64,000 nucleotides of DNA from CAZGUG01 sp964625335 (GCA_964625335.1 CAZVBE010000001.1:62001-126000); one strand, 5' to 3'; shown: positions 7,536 through 15,792, counted from the first letter of the stretch. A program made the numbers and translations. Notes: generated by a model from the sequence alone, not told the origin.

Positions 7536-9677
7536 ATGAGTTTTGACGTTGTAAGAGGAAAAGTTAATAAAATAAATCCGACTCAAAGTCTTGTGAAGAA
7601 CATAACAAGATACTTTGAAAATAAACATGATAGTGGGACTTTATTTTTAGGTTATCCATTATCAGCTGGATCAGAATCCAAAGTTACAATAGATGCACTA
7701 CTAGTAAGTAAAAGGTGTGGCTTAATTGCATTCATTTTCCCGGAAGATAGTAATAGCCCTGAATTAATAATGGAAGAGCAAGATACGCTTTATTATCATC
7801 TTGATTACAATTTTAAAAAGTATATCAGTCTTAAGAAAGGAAGAGATTTAGCCTTTGAACCTATTGTAGTTTCAGTATTTCCAGATGACAGTTATCCAAA
7901 TATTGAAGGAGAGTATACACTTATATCCATTGAAGAAATAGAAAAAGTATTGAATGAAAACCAAGATTTTAGTTTTGATGTTTATAAGAGATTATGCGAG
8001 GTACTTCAAAGAGTTGCAAATATAAAACCAAAGAAAAAACGTCAAAATGTTAAAAAGGAATTATCTTTTGGTGGTAAGATTAAAAAAATTGAAAGGGAAA
8101 TTGCTAATCTAGATCAGTGGCAAAAGAAAGCAGCATTAGAATTACCGGAAGGGCCTCAAAGGATAAGAGGGCTAGCGGGTTCCGGCAAAACCATAGTTTT
8201 GGCACTTAAAGCAGCATATTTACATTCTCAATTTCCAGAATGGAATATCGCAATTACATTTTACACAAGGTCATTATCTCAGCAATTTAAAGATTTAATA
8301 AGACAATTTTATTTTGAGTTTTCAAGTGAAGAACCTGATTGGGGAAAAGTAAATATTGTTCATGCATGGGGAACAAGTTTCGAAAATGGCATATATTCAA
8401 TTGCGGCAAGGTCAGTGAATGTTACACCGCTTAACTTTAACACTGCAAAAATGAAATATGGGAGAATAAATGCTTTTAGTGGTGTTTGCGAAGAGCTACT
8501 TCCATATTTTGGTGATGATTATGAACCAGTTTTTGATGCGGTCCTAATTGATGAAGCTCAAGATTTACCTAGTACGTTTTATAAGATTATATTTCAATTA
8601 ACAAAAAAACCAAAAAGAATAACTTGGGCGTATGACGAGTTGCAAAACCTTAGTGAAATTGAAATGCCATCTCTTGCAGAAATGTTTGGAAGAGATTCAG
8701 AAGGCAATTTAAATGTTATTTTAGAAAAAAACCCTGATGAAGCGCAAATGGATATAGTACTTCCAATATGCTATAGGAATCCGCCTTGGGCATTAACATT
8801 AGCTCATGCATTAGGATTTGGTATATATAGAGATAAAGGGATGATTCAGATGTTTGATGAACTTAAGCTATGGGAAGATATTGGGTATCAGCGTATTAGT
8901 GGTAGGTTGCAATATGGAAATAAGATCATATTAAAACGAAGTACAAAATCAACACCAGAATATTTTGCTGATTTATTAAAACCAGAAGAAAGCGTTCAAT
9001 CAAAAGTATTCAAATCTGCCGAAGAACAATATAAATGGGTTTCAAATCAAATAAAGAATAATATTGAATATGATGAACTTGACCCTGACGATATTTTAGT
9101 AATTTTCCCTGATGCATACCGTTCTAATAAAGAGTCCATAGATTTTAGAAAGTCTTTAAATCAATTAGGCATTAAGTCTGTATTAGCTGGAGTAGATACA
9201 GATAGAGATACATTTAAAATGCCTGAATATATATCTTGTTCGAGTATATACCGAGCTAAAGGTAATGAAGCCCCCATGGTATATATTGTGAACGCAAATC
9301 ATTGTTCTGATGGTTTGGAGTTAATTAAGTTAAGGAACATACTATTTACGGCGATAACAAGATCAAGAGCGTGGATAAGAATATGTGGAGTTGGAGAAGG
9401 AATGGATTTACTCCAGGAAGAAATAAACAAATGTATAGAAAAGGGATATATTTTAGATTTTAAGTTGCCTACCAAAGAAGAGTTAGAATCAATAAGAAGA
9501 ATAAATAGGGAAAGAACACAGGAAGAAGTGAAAAAGATAAACCTCGCTCAGAGCAATGTAAAGCAACTTATTGAAGGTTTTGAGAAAGGAGAATTAGATC
9601 CTGAATTGATACCAGAATTAGAAGTGTTACTAAATGTGTATAAAAAATCAAAAATGAGTGATAACGAAGATGAGTAA
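7536..9677 (+). CDS. SF1 (UvrD-like) helicase with degenerate nuclease-like N-terminus
   Basis: 713 residues with CGGAGGAG upstream of the ATG. Helicase motifs in order are a Q-like DQWQKKAA near residue 193, Walker A GLAGSGKT near 211, FYTRSLSQQF (Ia), Walker B LIDEAQD near 340, YRAKGNEAPMVYI (V) and LFTAITRSRAWI (VI). The first 150 residues resemble a NERD/restriction-like fold (KVTIDALLVSKRCGLIAFIF) in which the usual Glu-x-Lys is replaced by hydrophobic residues, so nuclease activity is doubtful. A charged linker (KPKKKRQ) joins the parts, and the C-terminus is coiled-coil-like. The DUF2290 gene overlaps its stop by 8 bases, implying translational coupling and joint action. AT-rich like the rest of the island. 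Confidence 0.8.
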   Translation: MSFDVVRGKVNKINPTQSLVKNITRYFENKHDSGTLFLGYPLSAGSESKVTIDALLVSKRCGLIAFIFPEDSNSPELIMEEQDTLYYHLDYNFKKYISLKKGRDLAFEPIVVSVFPDDSYPNIEGEYTLISIEEIEKVLNENQDFSFDVYKRLCEVLQRVANIKPKKKRQNVKKELSFGGKIKKIEREIANLDQWQKKAALELPEGPQRIRGLAGSGKTIVLALKAAYLHSQFPEWNIAITFYTRSLSQQFKDLIRQFYFEFSSEEPDWGKVNIVHAWGTSFENGIYSIAARSVNVTPLNFNTAKMKYGRINAFSGVCEELLPYFGDDYEPVFDAVLIDEAQDLPSTFYKIIFQLTKKPKRITWAYDELQNLSEIEMPSLAEMFGRDSEGNLNVILEKNPDEAQMDIVLPICYRNPPWALTLAHALGFGIYRDKGMIQMFDELKLWEDIGYQRISGRLQYGNKIILKRSTKSTPEYFADLLKPEESVQSKVFKSAEEQYKWVSNQIKNNIEYDELDPDDILVIFPDAYRSNKESIDFRKSLNQLGIKSVLAGVDTDRDTFKMPEYISCSSIYRAKGNEAPMVYIVNANHCSDGLELIKLRNILFTAITRSRAWIRICGVGEGMDLLQEEINKCIEKGYILDFKLPTKEELESIRRINRERTQEEVKKINLAQSNVKQLIEGFEKGELDPELIPELEVLLNVYKKSKMSDNEDE

Positions 9678-10350
9678 AAAAATTGTTAAATACAATAAGA
9701 ACATCCAAAATACTGCTGAAGAGATGAACAATACAATGATTCTATTATTTGGTTTGAAATTACTTTATTACTATAAAGAAGTAAGACCTCAATTTTCGAA
9801 TGGAAAACAAATCATTACTTGGGATAATCATATACCTGATAGAGCAAACTGCGGCCCATTTTTTACTACTTTAAAACAATATGAACACATTCTTAAATCC
9901 GGTGCTTTTCACTGTATTTTGTTCGATGGTTCAATTATTAGATCTGCCTTTATATTTGATAGTAATAACTTGATTAATCATAGCCACCTGTGGTGGCCAG
10001 CACCTTATAATAATGAGAGTTATATTGAAGAAGTTACACCACAAAGCAAATATGAAGATTTTATAAATGATTCTAATTGGAAAAAAAGATTGAGAATGAG
10101 AAGCCCTATTAGAATAGATTTTGATCCAAAAAATATGAATGATAATCATCCATTGGTTCATATGCACATTCAGCACCAAGAGACAAGAATTCACATAGAT
10201 AAGCCTATTTGTTTTAATAAGTTTGTAAAATATATTTTTCAAAATTTTTATTCTAGTATTGATCTGGATTTTAGAAAATGGAATTTATTAGACTTTTCAT
10301 ATGAAAAATCAGAGATATATGGACACATTTCTTCTAGAATAATAATTTAA
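9670..10350 (+). CDS. DUF2290-type protein, partner of the helicase
   Basis: 226 residues from the ATG at 9670, within an ATGAGTAA overlap with the helicase stop. The features match DUF2290: an N-terminal helical part, then HLWWPAPYN, LRMRSPIRIDFDP, HPLVHMHIQHQETRIHID and CFNKFVKYIFQNFY. The cluster of histidines (HPxxHxHI) could bind metal or form an active site. The function of DUF2290 is not known to me. Its coupling to a helicase inside an AT-rich accessory island suggests a two-gene defence or DNA-processing module. The island composition ends within about 20 bases of its stop codon. Confidence 0.6.
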   Translation: MSKKIVKYNKNIQNTAEEMNNTMILLFGLKLLYYYKEVRPQFSNGKQIITWDNHIPDRANCGPFFTTLKQYEHILKSGAFHCILFDGSIIRSAFIFDSNNLINHSHLWWPAPYNNESYIEEVTPQSKYEDFINDSNWKKRLRMRSPIRIDFDPKNMNDNHPLVHMHIQHQETRIHIDKPICFNKFVKYIFQNFYSSIDLDFRKWNLLDFSYEKSEIYGHISSRIII

Positions 10351-10366
10351 ATTTGAAGCTCTTTGA

Positions 10367-10645
10367 GTATCTAATATATTTGTTGTTGGCGCAGTTCTGT
10401 TGCTTCTTATAATCGGGGTTCAGGCGGTATTGTCCACTAGAAAGCGCGTGGTATTTAGGTATATTATGCCAGTGCTGTTCCTCATTCTTGCCGGATATAA
10501 TTTGTACAAATCTTCTATATACAATCCCTATCCCACCATGCAAGAGGGTATGCTTATGACCTTTGGCATAATGGGATTTGGAATTTCTGCTGTTACGTTG
10601 GTCATTTGCAGGATAGTTCAAAAATATAAGGCCGGAAACAGATAA
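10367..10645 (+). pseudogene. 5'-truncated membrane protein gene at the right island edge
   Basis: The frame is open from just after a TGA at 10364-10366, with no start codon or ribosome binding site in the expected place. It encodes about 92 residues with three hydrophobic segments (IFVVGAVLLLIIGV, YIMPVLFLILAGY and MTFGIMGFGISAVTLVIC) and a basic C-terminus. Composition switches from AT-rich to that of the host chromosome at about 10380. The simplest reading is a host membrane-protein gene whose 5' end was removed when the island arrived. A TTG at 10400 could in principle allow a shorter product. Confidence 0.5.
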
Positions 10646-10661
10646 GAAGGCTTGGCCTGGA

Positions 10662-11000
10662 CTATTTCATATTTTTCATCCTTTTGCCCCAATCGGCCAG
10701 GGCTTTGAGGGCAGGGATAAGGTCTTTTCCGTTATCGGTCAGGGAATACTCAACCCGCGGGGGTATCTCCATGAATTGCTTCCGGTTTATGATACCATAG
10801 GCTTCCAATTCCTTTAGCGATTGAGTCAGCATCATGTTTGTAATTCCATCAATGCTCCTTTTCAATTGATTGTATCTCATAGTCCCATTTTTACTTAATG
10901 CCCAGATTATTGGCAGTCTCCACTTGCCGCCGATAAGGTTTAAAGCAAATGTTAACGGACAGTTGTCAAAGCTGCTTTTATACAATCCTTTGTCATTCAT
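10662..11000 (-). CDS. HxlR-family winged-helix transcriptional regulator
   Basis: 112 residues, the usual size of an HxlR/MarR-like single-domain regulator. Typical family features are an early conserved Cys (CPLTFALNLIGGKWRLPIIW near residue 14), the recognition-helix region ITNMMLTQSLKELEAYGII and the wing PPRVEYSLTDNGKDL. The N-terminal cysteine is redox- or aldehyde-sensitive in some relatives. It is transcribed divergently from the GNAT gene, and the 141 bases between them contain a perfect 9-base inverted repeat (11062-11084), the likely operator. It therefore probably represses itself and the acetyltransferase. Confidence 0.88.
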   Translation of the reverse strand: MNDKGLYKSSFDNCPLTFALNLIGGKWRLPIIWALSKNGTMRYNQLKRSIDGITNMMLTQSLKELEAYGIINRKQFMEIPPRVEYSLTDNGKDLIPALKALADWGKRMKNMK

Positions 11001-11053
11001 AATACCACTCCAATACTCAGCTTAAACTTCCTTAAGCAGAAAATACTGCATAC

Positions 11054-11084
11054 TTGTCACAATCATTGTAACTGATACAATGAT
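11054..11084 (+). promoter_or_regulatory. Promoter with palindromic HxlR operator
   Basis: ATCATTGTA (11062-11070) and TACAATGAT (11076-11084) are perfect inverted repeats separated by five bases. On the + strand TTGTCA (11054-11059) and TACAAT (11076-11081) with a 16-base spacer make a promoter for the GNAT gene. The palindrome covers the spacer and the -10 box, which is ideal for repression. Confidence 0.65.
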
Positions 11085-11141
11085 ATCAAAGCTGACCTGG
11101 CAATCAAACATGTTTTTAATTTTTTAGAGAGGAAGATTAGT

Positions 11142-11684
11142 ATGAATATACATTATGAGGTAATTTCCGAAGATAATATCAATTGCATTAGGGACTTGTG
11201 CAATGGCTTAATGGATTATCAAAAATCCATAGCGCATATCCATCCTGAGTTTTTCGATGGCATGTGTTTTGAAACCAGAATGGTTCCGGCTGTCAAGAGT
11301 TCTAAAGCTAACTACATAGTAGCAGCTAAAGACGGTGATGAAGTGGTTGGGTATGCCTATAGCACCATTGCGCCAAAGGAGACATACTCCGGCGGTTTTG
11401 CTACTTTACAATGTGACGCCTTTTTTGACTTTGATTCTGTAGAAAATGCTGATGTGGGCTGTCTTTCCCAGTTTTTCATAAAAGAGGATTACCGTAATGC
11501 AGGAATTGGAAGCGTTCTGTTTGATAAGTCTATGGATTGGATATGTTCATTTAAGTCAATAAGAGATGTATTTATATTTGTATCAAACGGAAATGACGGT
11601 GCGTTGAAATTTTATGTGGATAAAGGTTTCAAAATCAGTCACCGGATACTGGATGGGTTTATCACAGTGTTAAGGAATAACTAA
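11142..11684 (+). CDS. GNAT-family N-acetyltransferase
   Basis: 180 residues, preceded by GAGAGGAAG. The GNAT fold is shown by a strand ending in FFIKEDYRNAGIGSVLFDKSMDWI (the Arg/Gly-rich acetyl-CoA loop RNAGIG near residue 126) and the late NDGALKFYVDKGFK motif. The enzyme should transfer an acetyl group from acetyl-CoA to an amine of a small molecule or protein; the substrate cannot be told. It is divergent from the HxlR regulator and its promoter carries the putative HxlR operator, so expression is probably induced by whatever HxlR senses. A strong terminator follows at 11716. Confidence 0.85.
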   Translation: MNIHYEVISEDNINCIRDLCNGLMDYQKSIAHIHPEFFDGMCFETRMVPAVKSSKANYIVAAKDGDEVVGYAYSTIAPKETYSGGFATLQCDAFFDFDSVENADVGCLSQFFIKEDYRNAGIGSVLFDKSMDWICSFKSIRDVFIFVSNGNDGALKFYVDKGFKISHRILDGFITVLRNN

Positions 11685-11715
11685 GCCCTGCTGCTTGATG
11701 TCTTAGGTTATTTAT

Positions 11716-11753
11716 ATTAAGTCTGCCTTATCGGGTGGACTTAATATTTTTTT
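11716..11753 (+). terminator. Intrinsic terminator after the GNAT gene
   Basis: ATTAAGTC (11716-11723) pairs with GACTTAAT (11738-11745), extended inside by CC/GG, followed by ATTTTTTT. Confidence 0.75.
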
Positions 11754-11833
11754 ATTATTTATTGTACAATTAATAAAAAAATACGTTAAACTATGAAGGG
11801 ATATTGAAAATATTTTCGTCTAGTTTAATGAAA

Positions 11834-12021
11834 GGGGACACACCGCTACTTGCGGGAATTCCTTGCTGCGGAATGTCCCCGAATGATAGACTTCGAGGTC
11901 AGGGACACACCGCTGCATATAAGGTCAGGGGACACACCTTTATAGCTGGTATTCCTTTATGGCCAAGGAATGTCCCCATTAGAACTCCTTGTTGCGGAAT
12001 GTCCCCGAATGATAGACTTCG
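11834..12021. repeat. Cluster of GGGGACA / TGTCCCC inverted and direct repeats
   Basis: Three (G)GGGACACACC units (about 11834, 11902 and 11928) face three TGTCCCC units (11874-11880, 11971-11977 and 11999-12006). Two 35-base direct repeats at 11861-11895 and 11987-12021 differ at one base and share the core GCGGAATGTCCCCGAATGA. The arrangement resembles REP/REPIN-type mobile palindromes dispersed by Y1 tyrosine transposases; no transposase gene is present in the window. It lies just upstream of the sigma-factor operon and any promoter for that operon must lie in or near it. Confidence 0.6.
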
Positions 12022-12050
12022 GACTAGAGACAGAGGAAAGGGGGGGAGAG

Positions 12051-12599
12051 ATGAACTCAGAGGATATCATAATAAAAAAGGCGGCCGCCGGCGATAAAGC
12101 CGCCTATGAACAACTGGTGGATAAATACAAAGGATACGTATACGCAATCATTCTAGGCTTAACAAGGGACAGCTTTCATGCCGAAAACATTGCCCAGGAG
12201 GTATTCCTGAAAATTTACATCTCTTTACCCCAGTATGAGTTCAAAGGTTTTAGGACCTGGATAGGCAGGATTGCAACCCACAAGGCAATAGACTGGAAAA
12301 GGAAGCAGCAGAAGATACAGGCAAAGGAAAAGCTTGTGGCGGTGGAGGAGAACTTGCCGGCACAAGAGGCCGGTAACAGCATTGAGGATGCTGTTATAAG
12401 GCAGGAGGATGCTATTAGAATCAGACATCTGTGCAGCCAATTGCCTGATAACTACAGAACGGTGGTTAAAAAGTACTACTTTTCGGGGAAGAGCTACCGG
12501 CAGATAGCCAGCGAGGAAGGTATAGCGGTTAAGACGGTGGAGACCAGACTCTACAGGGCAAAACAGAAATTAAAGGAACAGTGGAAGGAGGGTGGTTAG
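12051..12599 (+). CDS. ECF RNA polymerase sigma factor
   Basis: 182 residues from the ATG at 12051, directly preceded by GGGGGGAGAG; longer in-frame starts run into the repeat patch and are rejected. Sigma region 2 is visible (AYEQLVDKYKGYVYAIILG, ENIAQEVFLKIYISL, FRTWIGRIATHKAID). After a short linker comes region 4 (LPDNYRTVVKKYYFSGKSYRQIASEEGIAVKTVETRLYRAKQ). The closest type is the SigW/SigV-like envelope-stress ECF group. The next gene starts one base after its stop and encodes a ZAS-type anti-sigma factor, so its activity is probably gated at the membrane. The inducing signal is unknown. Confidence 0.92.
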   Translation: MNSEDIIIKKAAAGDKAAYEQLVDKYKGYVYAIILGLTRDSFHAENIAQEVFLKIYISLPQYEFKGFRTWIGRIATHKAIDWKRKQQKIQAKEKLVAVEENLPAQEAGNSIEDAVIRQEDAIRIRHLCSQLPDNYRTVVKKYYFSGKSYRQIASEEGIAVKTVETRLYRAKQKLKEQWKEGG

Positions 12600-13085
12600 A
12601 TGATGCATTTTACCCGGGAGGATTGGAAGGCCTTTTCGGAAGGTCTGGTAGAAGAAAAAAGGTATATAGCAATGGAGGAGCACCTGCTAATATGTAACAC
12701 ATGCGTTGAAATATACTTATCCTTTTTCCCCGAAGAAAATGCAGCCGGTTTCGCTAAAGAGCTCAGTCCACAGTTTACCTCCAACGTTATGAGCAGGATT
12801 GGCGGCTTGAAGCCACAAGGAAGGAGAGCAAAGAGCAGACAGGGAATCATTTCCTATTATACCGCAGCAGCCTGTATAACACTGCTGCTAATGTCTGCGG
12901 GAGTATTTGAGGGCTTTGCCCATATGATACCAGTAATAACCCAGGCAAAAATACAAGCAGAACATCCATTAGAAACTGATAACGGGAATCTAATCGAATT
13001 TGGATGGTCGGATAGGCTTTTAAACAATACTTTGACATTTATAGACTCGATAAAACCAAAGGGTGAAGAGGAGGTAATGTATTGA
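12600..13085 (+). CDS. Membrane anti-sigma factor (ZAS/zf-HC2 type)
   Basis: 161 residues. The N-terminal cytosolic part carries the zinc-associated anti-sigma motif His28-x3-Cys32-x2-Cys35. A single hydrophobic segment (YYTAAACITLLLMSAGVF, about residues 81-98) crosses the membrane, leaving an external C-terminal region of about 60 residues. It should bind and inactivate the ECF factor encoded immediately upstream until a surface signal triggers release. The start lies one base after the sigma stop, with GGAGGGTGG inside the end of the sigma gene. No regulated-proteolysis site can be named from sequence. Confidence 0.85.
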   Translation: MMHFTREDWKAFSEGLVEEKRYIAMEEHLLICNTCVEIYLSFFPEENAAGFAKELSPQFTSNVMSRIGGLKPQGRRAKSRQGIISYYTAAACITLLLMSAGVFEGFAHMIPVITQAKIQAEHPLETDNGNLIEFGWSDRLLNNTLTFIDSIKPKGEEEVMY

Positions 13086-13903
13086 AAAAAAAGAGTAAGT
13101 TTGTAGTGTTTGTTTTATCGATTATACCGGGATTAAGCCATATTTATCTGGGGCTAATGTATAGAGGGTATATATTTTTAGGAACAGCGGCCGCAGCCGT
13201 AGCCATAATTCTAGGACTTTCCGTGTTGTCCCATAGCGAGGGACCTTTGGTATTGCTGGCAGGACTGCCGGTCTTGTGGTTGGTTGCTCTGGTAGACAGT
13301 ATGTCCCTGACTGCCAGGGTTAATGGCAGACGGGAGCTAAACGATGATACGGGGGACAGTCCCAGGATTGATATAGATATGGGGGAAAACAAAATGAGCG
13401 ATCAGAACAGAAAAATTATAACCTGCCTGCTGTCTGTGGTTCCGGGGGCCGGGCACATGTTCATGGGCTATCAGAAGCTTGGGCTGGAATTGATGACTCT
13501 GTTTTTCTTCTCCTTCTTTTTCATCGACTGGCTGAGGATTGGGTTTTTCATGTTCATAATACCGGTAATATGGTTTTACAGCATGTTTGATGCCCTTAAC
13601 AAGGCTTCCGGTGAAAGGGCCCCGGTTGAAGATAATCTTTCGGTACTGGATTTTATCGGCGAAAACAGATATAAGTGGAGCGGTTCCAAGCTGCTGGGAT
13701 ACGGGCTTATAGGTATAGGATTGCTGCTTATATTCGACAGGATAATCTCACCGATGATACCCTACGAAATCAGGAGTTATTTGCAGACGGGAATAGTTGC
13801 CCTGCTGTTTATATCAGGCGGTATTAAAATACTTATGGGCGGCCGTAAGGAGCCCAGTGTTAACCAAGAGGAGGTAGTCGAGCAATGCGAAGATGGAGAG
13901 TAG
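13082..13903 (+). CDS. Polytopic membrane protein with two TM2-like repeats
   Basis: 273 residues starting at TTG 13082, which overlaps the anti-sigma stop by four bases and has GGAGG at a 7-base spacing. Two related halves each begin with a PG(L/A)(S/G)H glycine-rich turn and membrane helices (IIPGLSHIYLGLMYRGY and VVPGAGHMFMGYQKLGL), as in TM2-domain proteins. A hydrophilic stretch lies between them and two more helices near the C-terminus. It probably acts with the sigma/anti-sigma pair in envelope homeostasis, perhaps as part of the sensed machinery. No enzymatic motif is visible. Confidence 0.7.
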   Translation: MKKKSKFVVFVLSIIPGLSHIYLGLMYRGYIFLGTAAAAVAIILGLSVLSHSEGPLVLLAGLPVLWLVALVDSMSLTARVNGRRELNDDTGDSPRIDIDMGENKMSDQNRKIITCLLSVVPGAGHMFMGYQKLGLELMTLFFFSFFFIDWLRIGFFMFIIPVIWFYSMFDALNKASGERAPVEDNLSVLDFIGENRYKWSGSKLLGYGLIGIGLLLIFDRIISPMIPYEIRSYLQTGIVALLFISGGIKILMGGRKEPSVNQEEVVEQCEDGE

Positions 13904-14811
13904 GGACCCTGTCCTTAGGAGTCTTGCTGATTGTCCTGGGTGTTATTATGCTGTCTGCACAGTTCAGGCAGGTTGCCATACTTGATATGCTGCTTACATG
14001 GTGGCCTTTGATACTTGTATTGATTGGAGGGGAAATACTTATACATGTCTATGCCGCGAAAGAACCCGAACCCAAAATAAAATATGATGCCTTCAGTATT
14101 TTTATAATAATGGTTATAGTATTTTTCAGCATAGGAGTATATTCCCTCACAGCCACCGGTGTCCTTGAAAGAGTTACCTGGATGGTGGAGAGCAGCATTA
14201 TTCCGGTGGAGGTGCCTGATGACAGAATTGTTATAGACGAAGGGATAGAAAGGTTAGTGGTATCCGCTCCCCGGGGAAAGCTTAACATTAAAAAAAGCAG
14301 CAATCCCGAAGTGGTAATTTTCGGGGAAGCCTTTGTAAATGCAGCCGACAGGGATGAAGCCAAAAGCTTGGTGGAGCAGAACCGAGTGGTTACCCACCGG
14401 GAAGGGGATACCCTCTTTGTACAGTTTTTATCCAATACCTGGTCGGGGGACTTCAAACCAAGCATCAGGGAAATACGACATACCATATTACTGCCCTCAG
14501 ACAGGAACGTGGAGATTAGCGGACCCAATTATTTCAACCTTGATATTGACGGCGAGGCCCTGGGGAATGACTGGCTTATAAAAGGAAATGGAGTGCTCAA
14601 CATCACAGCTGTAAAAGAGTCAGATCTAGCCATATCGGCACAGGTTAAAAGCCCCGGTCACCTTGGGGGAAACGTAAATTGGGAAACCGATGAAACAGCC
14701 CTTTCGATGAATGGAGGGTCTGTTTTGAAAGGACAACTCAAATGGGGGGAAGGTAATAACAAAGTAAATATTATAATTGATGGCGGTGAATTAGCGGTCA
14801 ATGAAATATAG
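13885..14811 (+). CDS. LiaF/DUF5668-like membrane protein with beta-rich C-terminal domain
   Basis: 308 residues; its start overlaps the previous gene by 19 bases. The N-terminus has three hydrophobic helices with the LiaI/LiaF-type pattern (LSLGVLLIVLGVIML, then WWPLILVLIGGEILI). The remaining 190 residues are beta-rich and repetitive, with VISAP-type strands as in adhesin-like beta-helix domains of LiaF relatives (RLVVSAPRGKLNIKKS, LSMNGGSVLKGQLKWG). LiaF proteins sense or signal cell-envelope stress, which agrees with an operon headed by an ECF sigma factor. Last gene of the operon, followed by a strong terminator. Confidence 0.75.
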   Translation: MRRWRVGTLSLGVLLIVLGVIMLSAQFRQVAILDMLLTWWPLILVLIGGEILIHVYAAKEPEPKIKYDAFSIFIIMVIVFFSIGVYSLTATGVLERVTWMVESSIIPVEVPDDRIVIDEGIERLVVSAPRGKLNIKKSSNPEVVIFGEAFVNAADRDEAKSLVEQNRVVTHREGDTLFVQFLSNTWSGDFKPSIREIRHTILLPSDRNVEISGPNYFNLDIDGEALGNDWLIKGNGVLNITAVKESDLAISAQVKSPGHLGGNVNWETDETALSMNGGSVLKGQLKWGEGNNKVNIIIDGGELAVNEI

Positions 14812-14824
14812 TATGTAAGCCAAG

Positions 14825-14867
14825 CCAAAGGCTCAGAATACTCAGTTCTGAGCCTTTGGTGTTTTTT
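14825..14867 (+). terminator. Strong intrinsic terminator of the sigma operon
   Basis: A perfect 14-base stem, CCAAAGGCTCAGAA (14825-14838) with TTCTGAGCCTTTGG (14846-14859), followed by TGTTTTTT. It sits between convergent genes; the T-run favours the + strand. Confidence 0.9.
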
Positions 14868-14883
14868 AAACCCGGACTGTTTG

Positions 14884-15792
14884 TTAATCGTTGTCATTGT
14901 TATCTTGTCTGCGTGGTATACAAATAACTTGCCCTATTTGAAGGTTATCAGGGTCTATACCGGGATTAGCCCGTCTTATGGCTTCAACCGTTGTGTTAAA
15001 TCTTCTGGCCAGAGCAAACAGAGTATCCCCTGACCTTATGGTATATGGTCTTGTATTCGCAGGGCACTCGTCGGGTGGTTCAGGTGTCACAGCCCGGGGG
15101 ATGCAAATTATCTGGCCTACCCTCAGGGCTTCAGGGTCTATACCGGGGTTAGCCCGTCTTATGGCTTCAACAGTTGTGTTGAATCTTCTGGCCAGAGCAA
15201 ACAGGGTATCCCCTGCTCTAATTGTATATGGCCTTGTGCCGGCAGGACAGGTAACCGGAGGACCAGGACGCGGTATGCATATCACCTGACCGATCAGCAG
15301 CGCATCGGGATTTACTCCGGGGTTTGCAGCTATTAGCGCTTCCAGAGAAACATTGAACCTTTGAGCTATGGCAAAGAAAGTATCTCCCGCTCTTATTGTG
15401 TAGGGCTCTGTGCCGTCAGGGCATTCATCCGGCGGTACTGCCAGCGGTATGCATATCACCTGGCCTATCATAAGCCTTTCGGGATCAATTCCCGGATTCG
15501 CCTCCAGCAAATCGTCCAGGGACACATTAAAGCGGCGGGAAATGGCAAACAGAGTATCCCCGGCGCGTATTGTGTAGAAGTTGCCTCCAGGACAGGATGG
15601 GAAAATAGGCTGTCTGGGGATGCATATCACCTGACCAACCTGAAGGAAATTGGGATTCACATTGGGGTTGGCCGATATTAACGCCGGCACCGTTGTGTTA
15701 AACCGCTGCGCAAGTGAGAAAAAAGTATCACCCGGCCTTATGGTATATGCTACTGTGTTTGGGGGGCATTGTCTCCCCATAAAGTTATACAC
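14884..15792 (-). CDS. Protein of five LysM domains (coat/peptidoglycan-binding)
   Basis: 302 residues built almost entirely of five LysM repeats of about 45 residues, each with YTIR(P/A/S)GDT(F/L)F.(L/I)A.RFN, .ANP.(V/I)(N/D)P and (V/I)GQ(V/I)ICIP. Linkers are proline-rich with a conserved cysteine (CP.G or CP.N). LysM domains bind N-acetylglucosamine polymers such as peptidoglycan. There is no signal peptide, membrane segment or catalytic domain, which fits a spore-coat or cortex-associated protein assembled from the mother cell. The last two repeats are nearly identical, indicating recent duplication. GGAGGTGAT precedes the start. Confidence 0.9.
   Translation of the reverse strand: MYNFMGRQCPPNTVAYTIRPGDTFFSLAQRFNTTVPALISANPNVNPNFLQVGQVICIPRQPIFPSCPGGNFYTIRAGDTLFAISRRFNVSLDDLLEANPGIDPERLMIGQVICIPLAVPPDECPDGTEPYTIRAGDTFFAIAQRFNVSLEALIAANPGVNPDALLIGQVICIPRPGPPVTCPAGTRPYTIRAGDTLFALARRFNTTVEAIRRANPGIDPEALRVGQIICIPRAVTPEPPDECPANTRPYTIRSGDTLFALARRFNTTVEAIRRANPGIDPDNLQIGQVICIPRRQDNNDND

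Noticed and set aside
14884..15792. Regularly spaced DNA repeats that look like a CRISPR or satellite array, and long + strand ORFs across them
   Set aside because: The repeats are the coding sequence of five LysM domains on the - strand; spacing and divergence follow the protein repeat, and the + strand frames are shadows.
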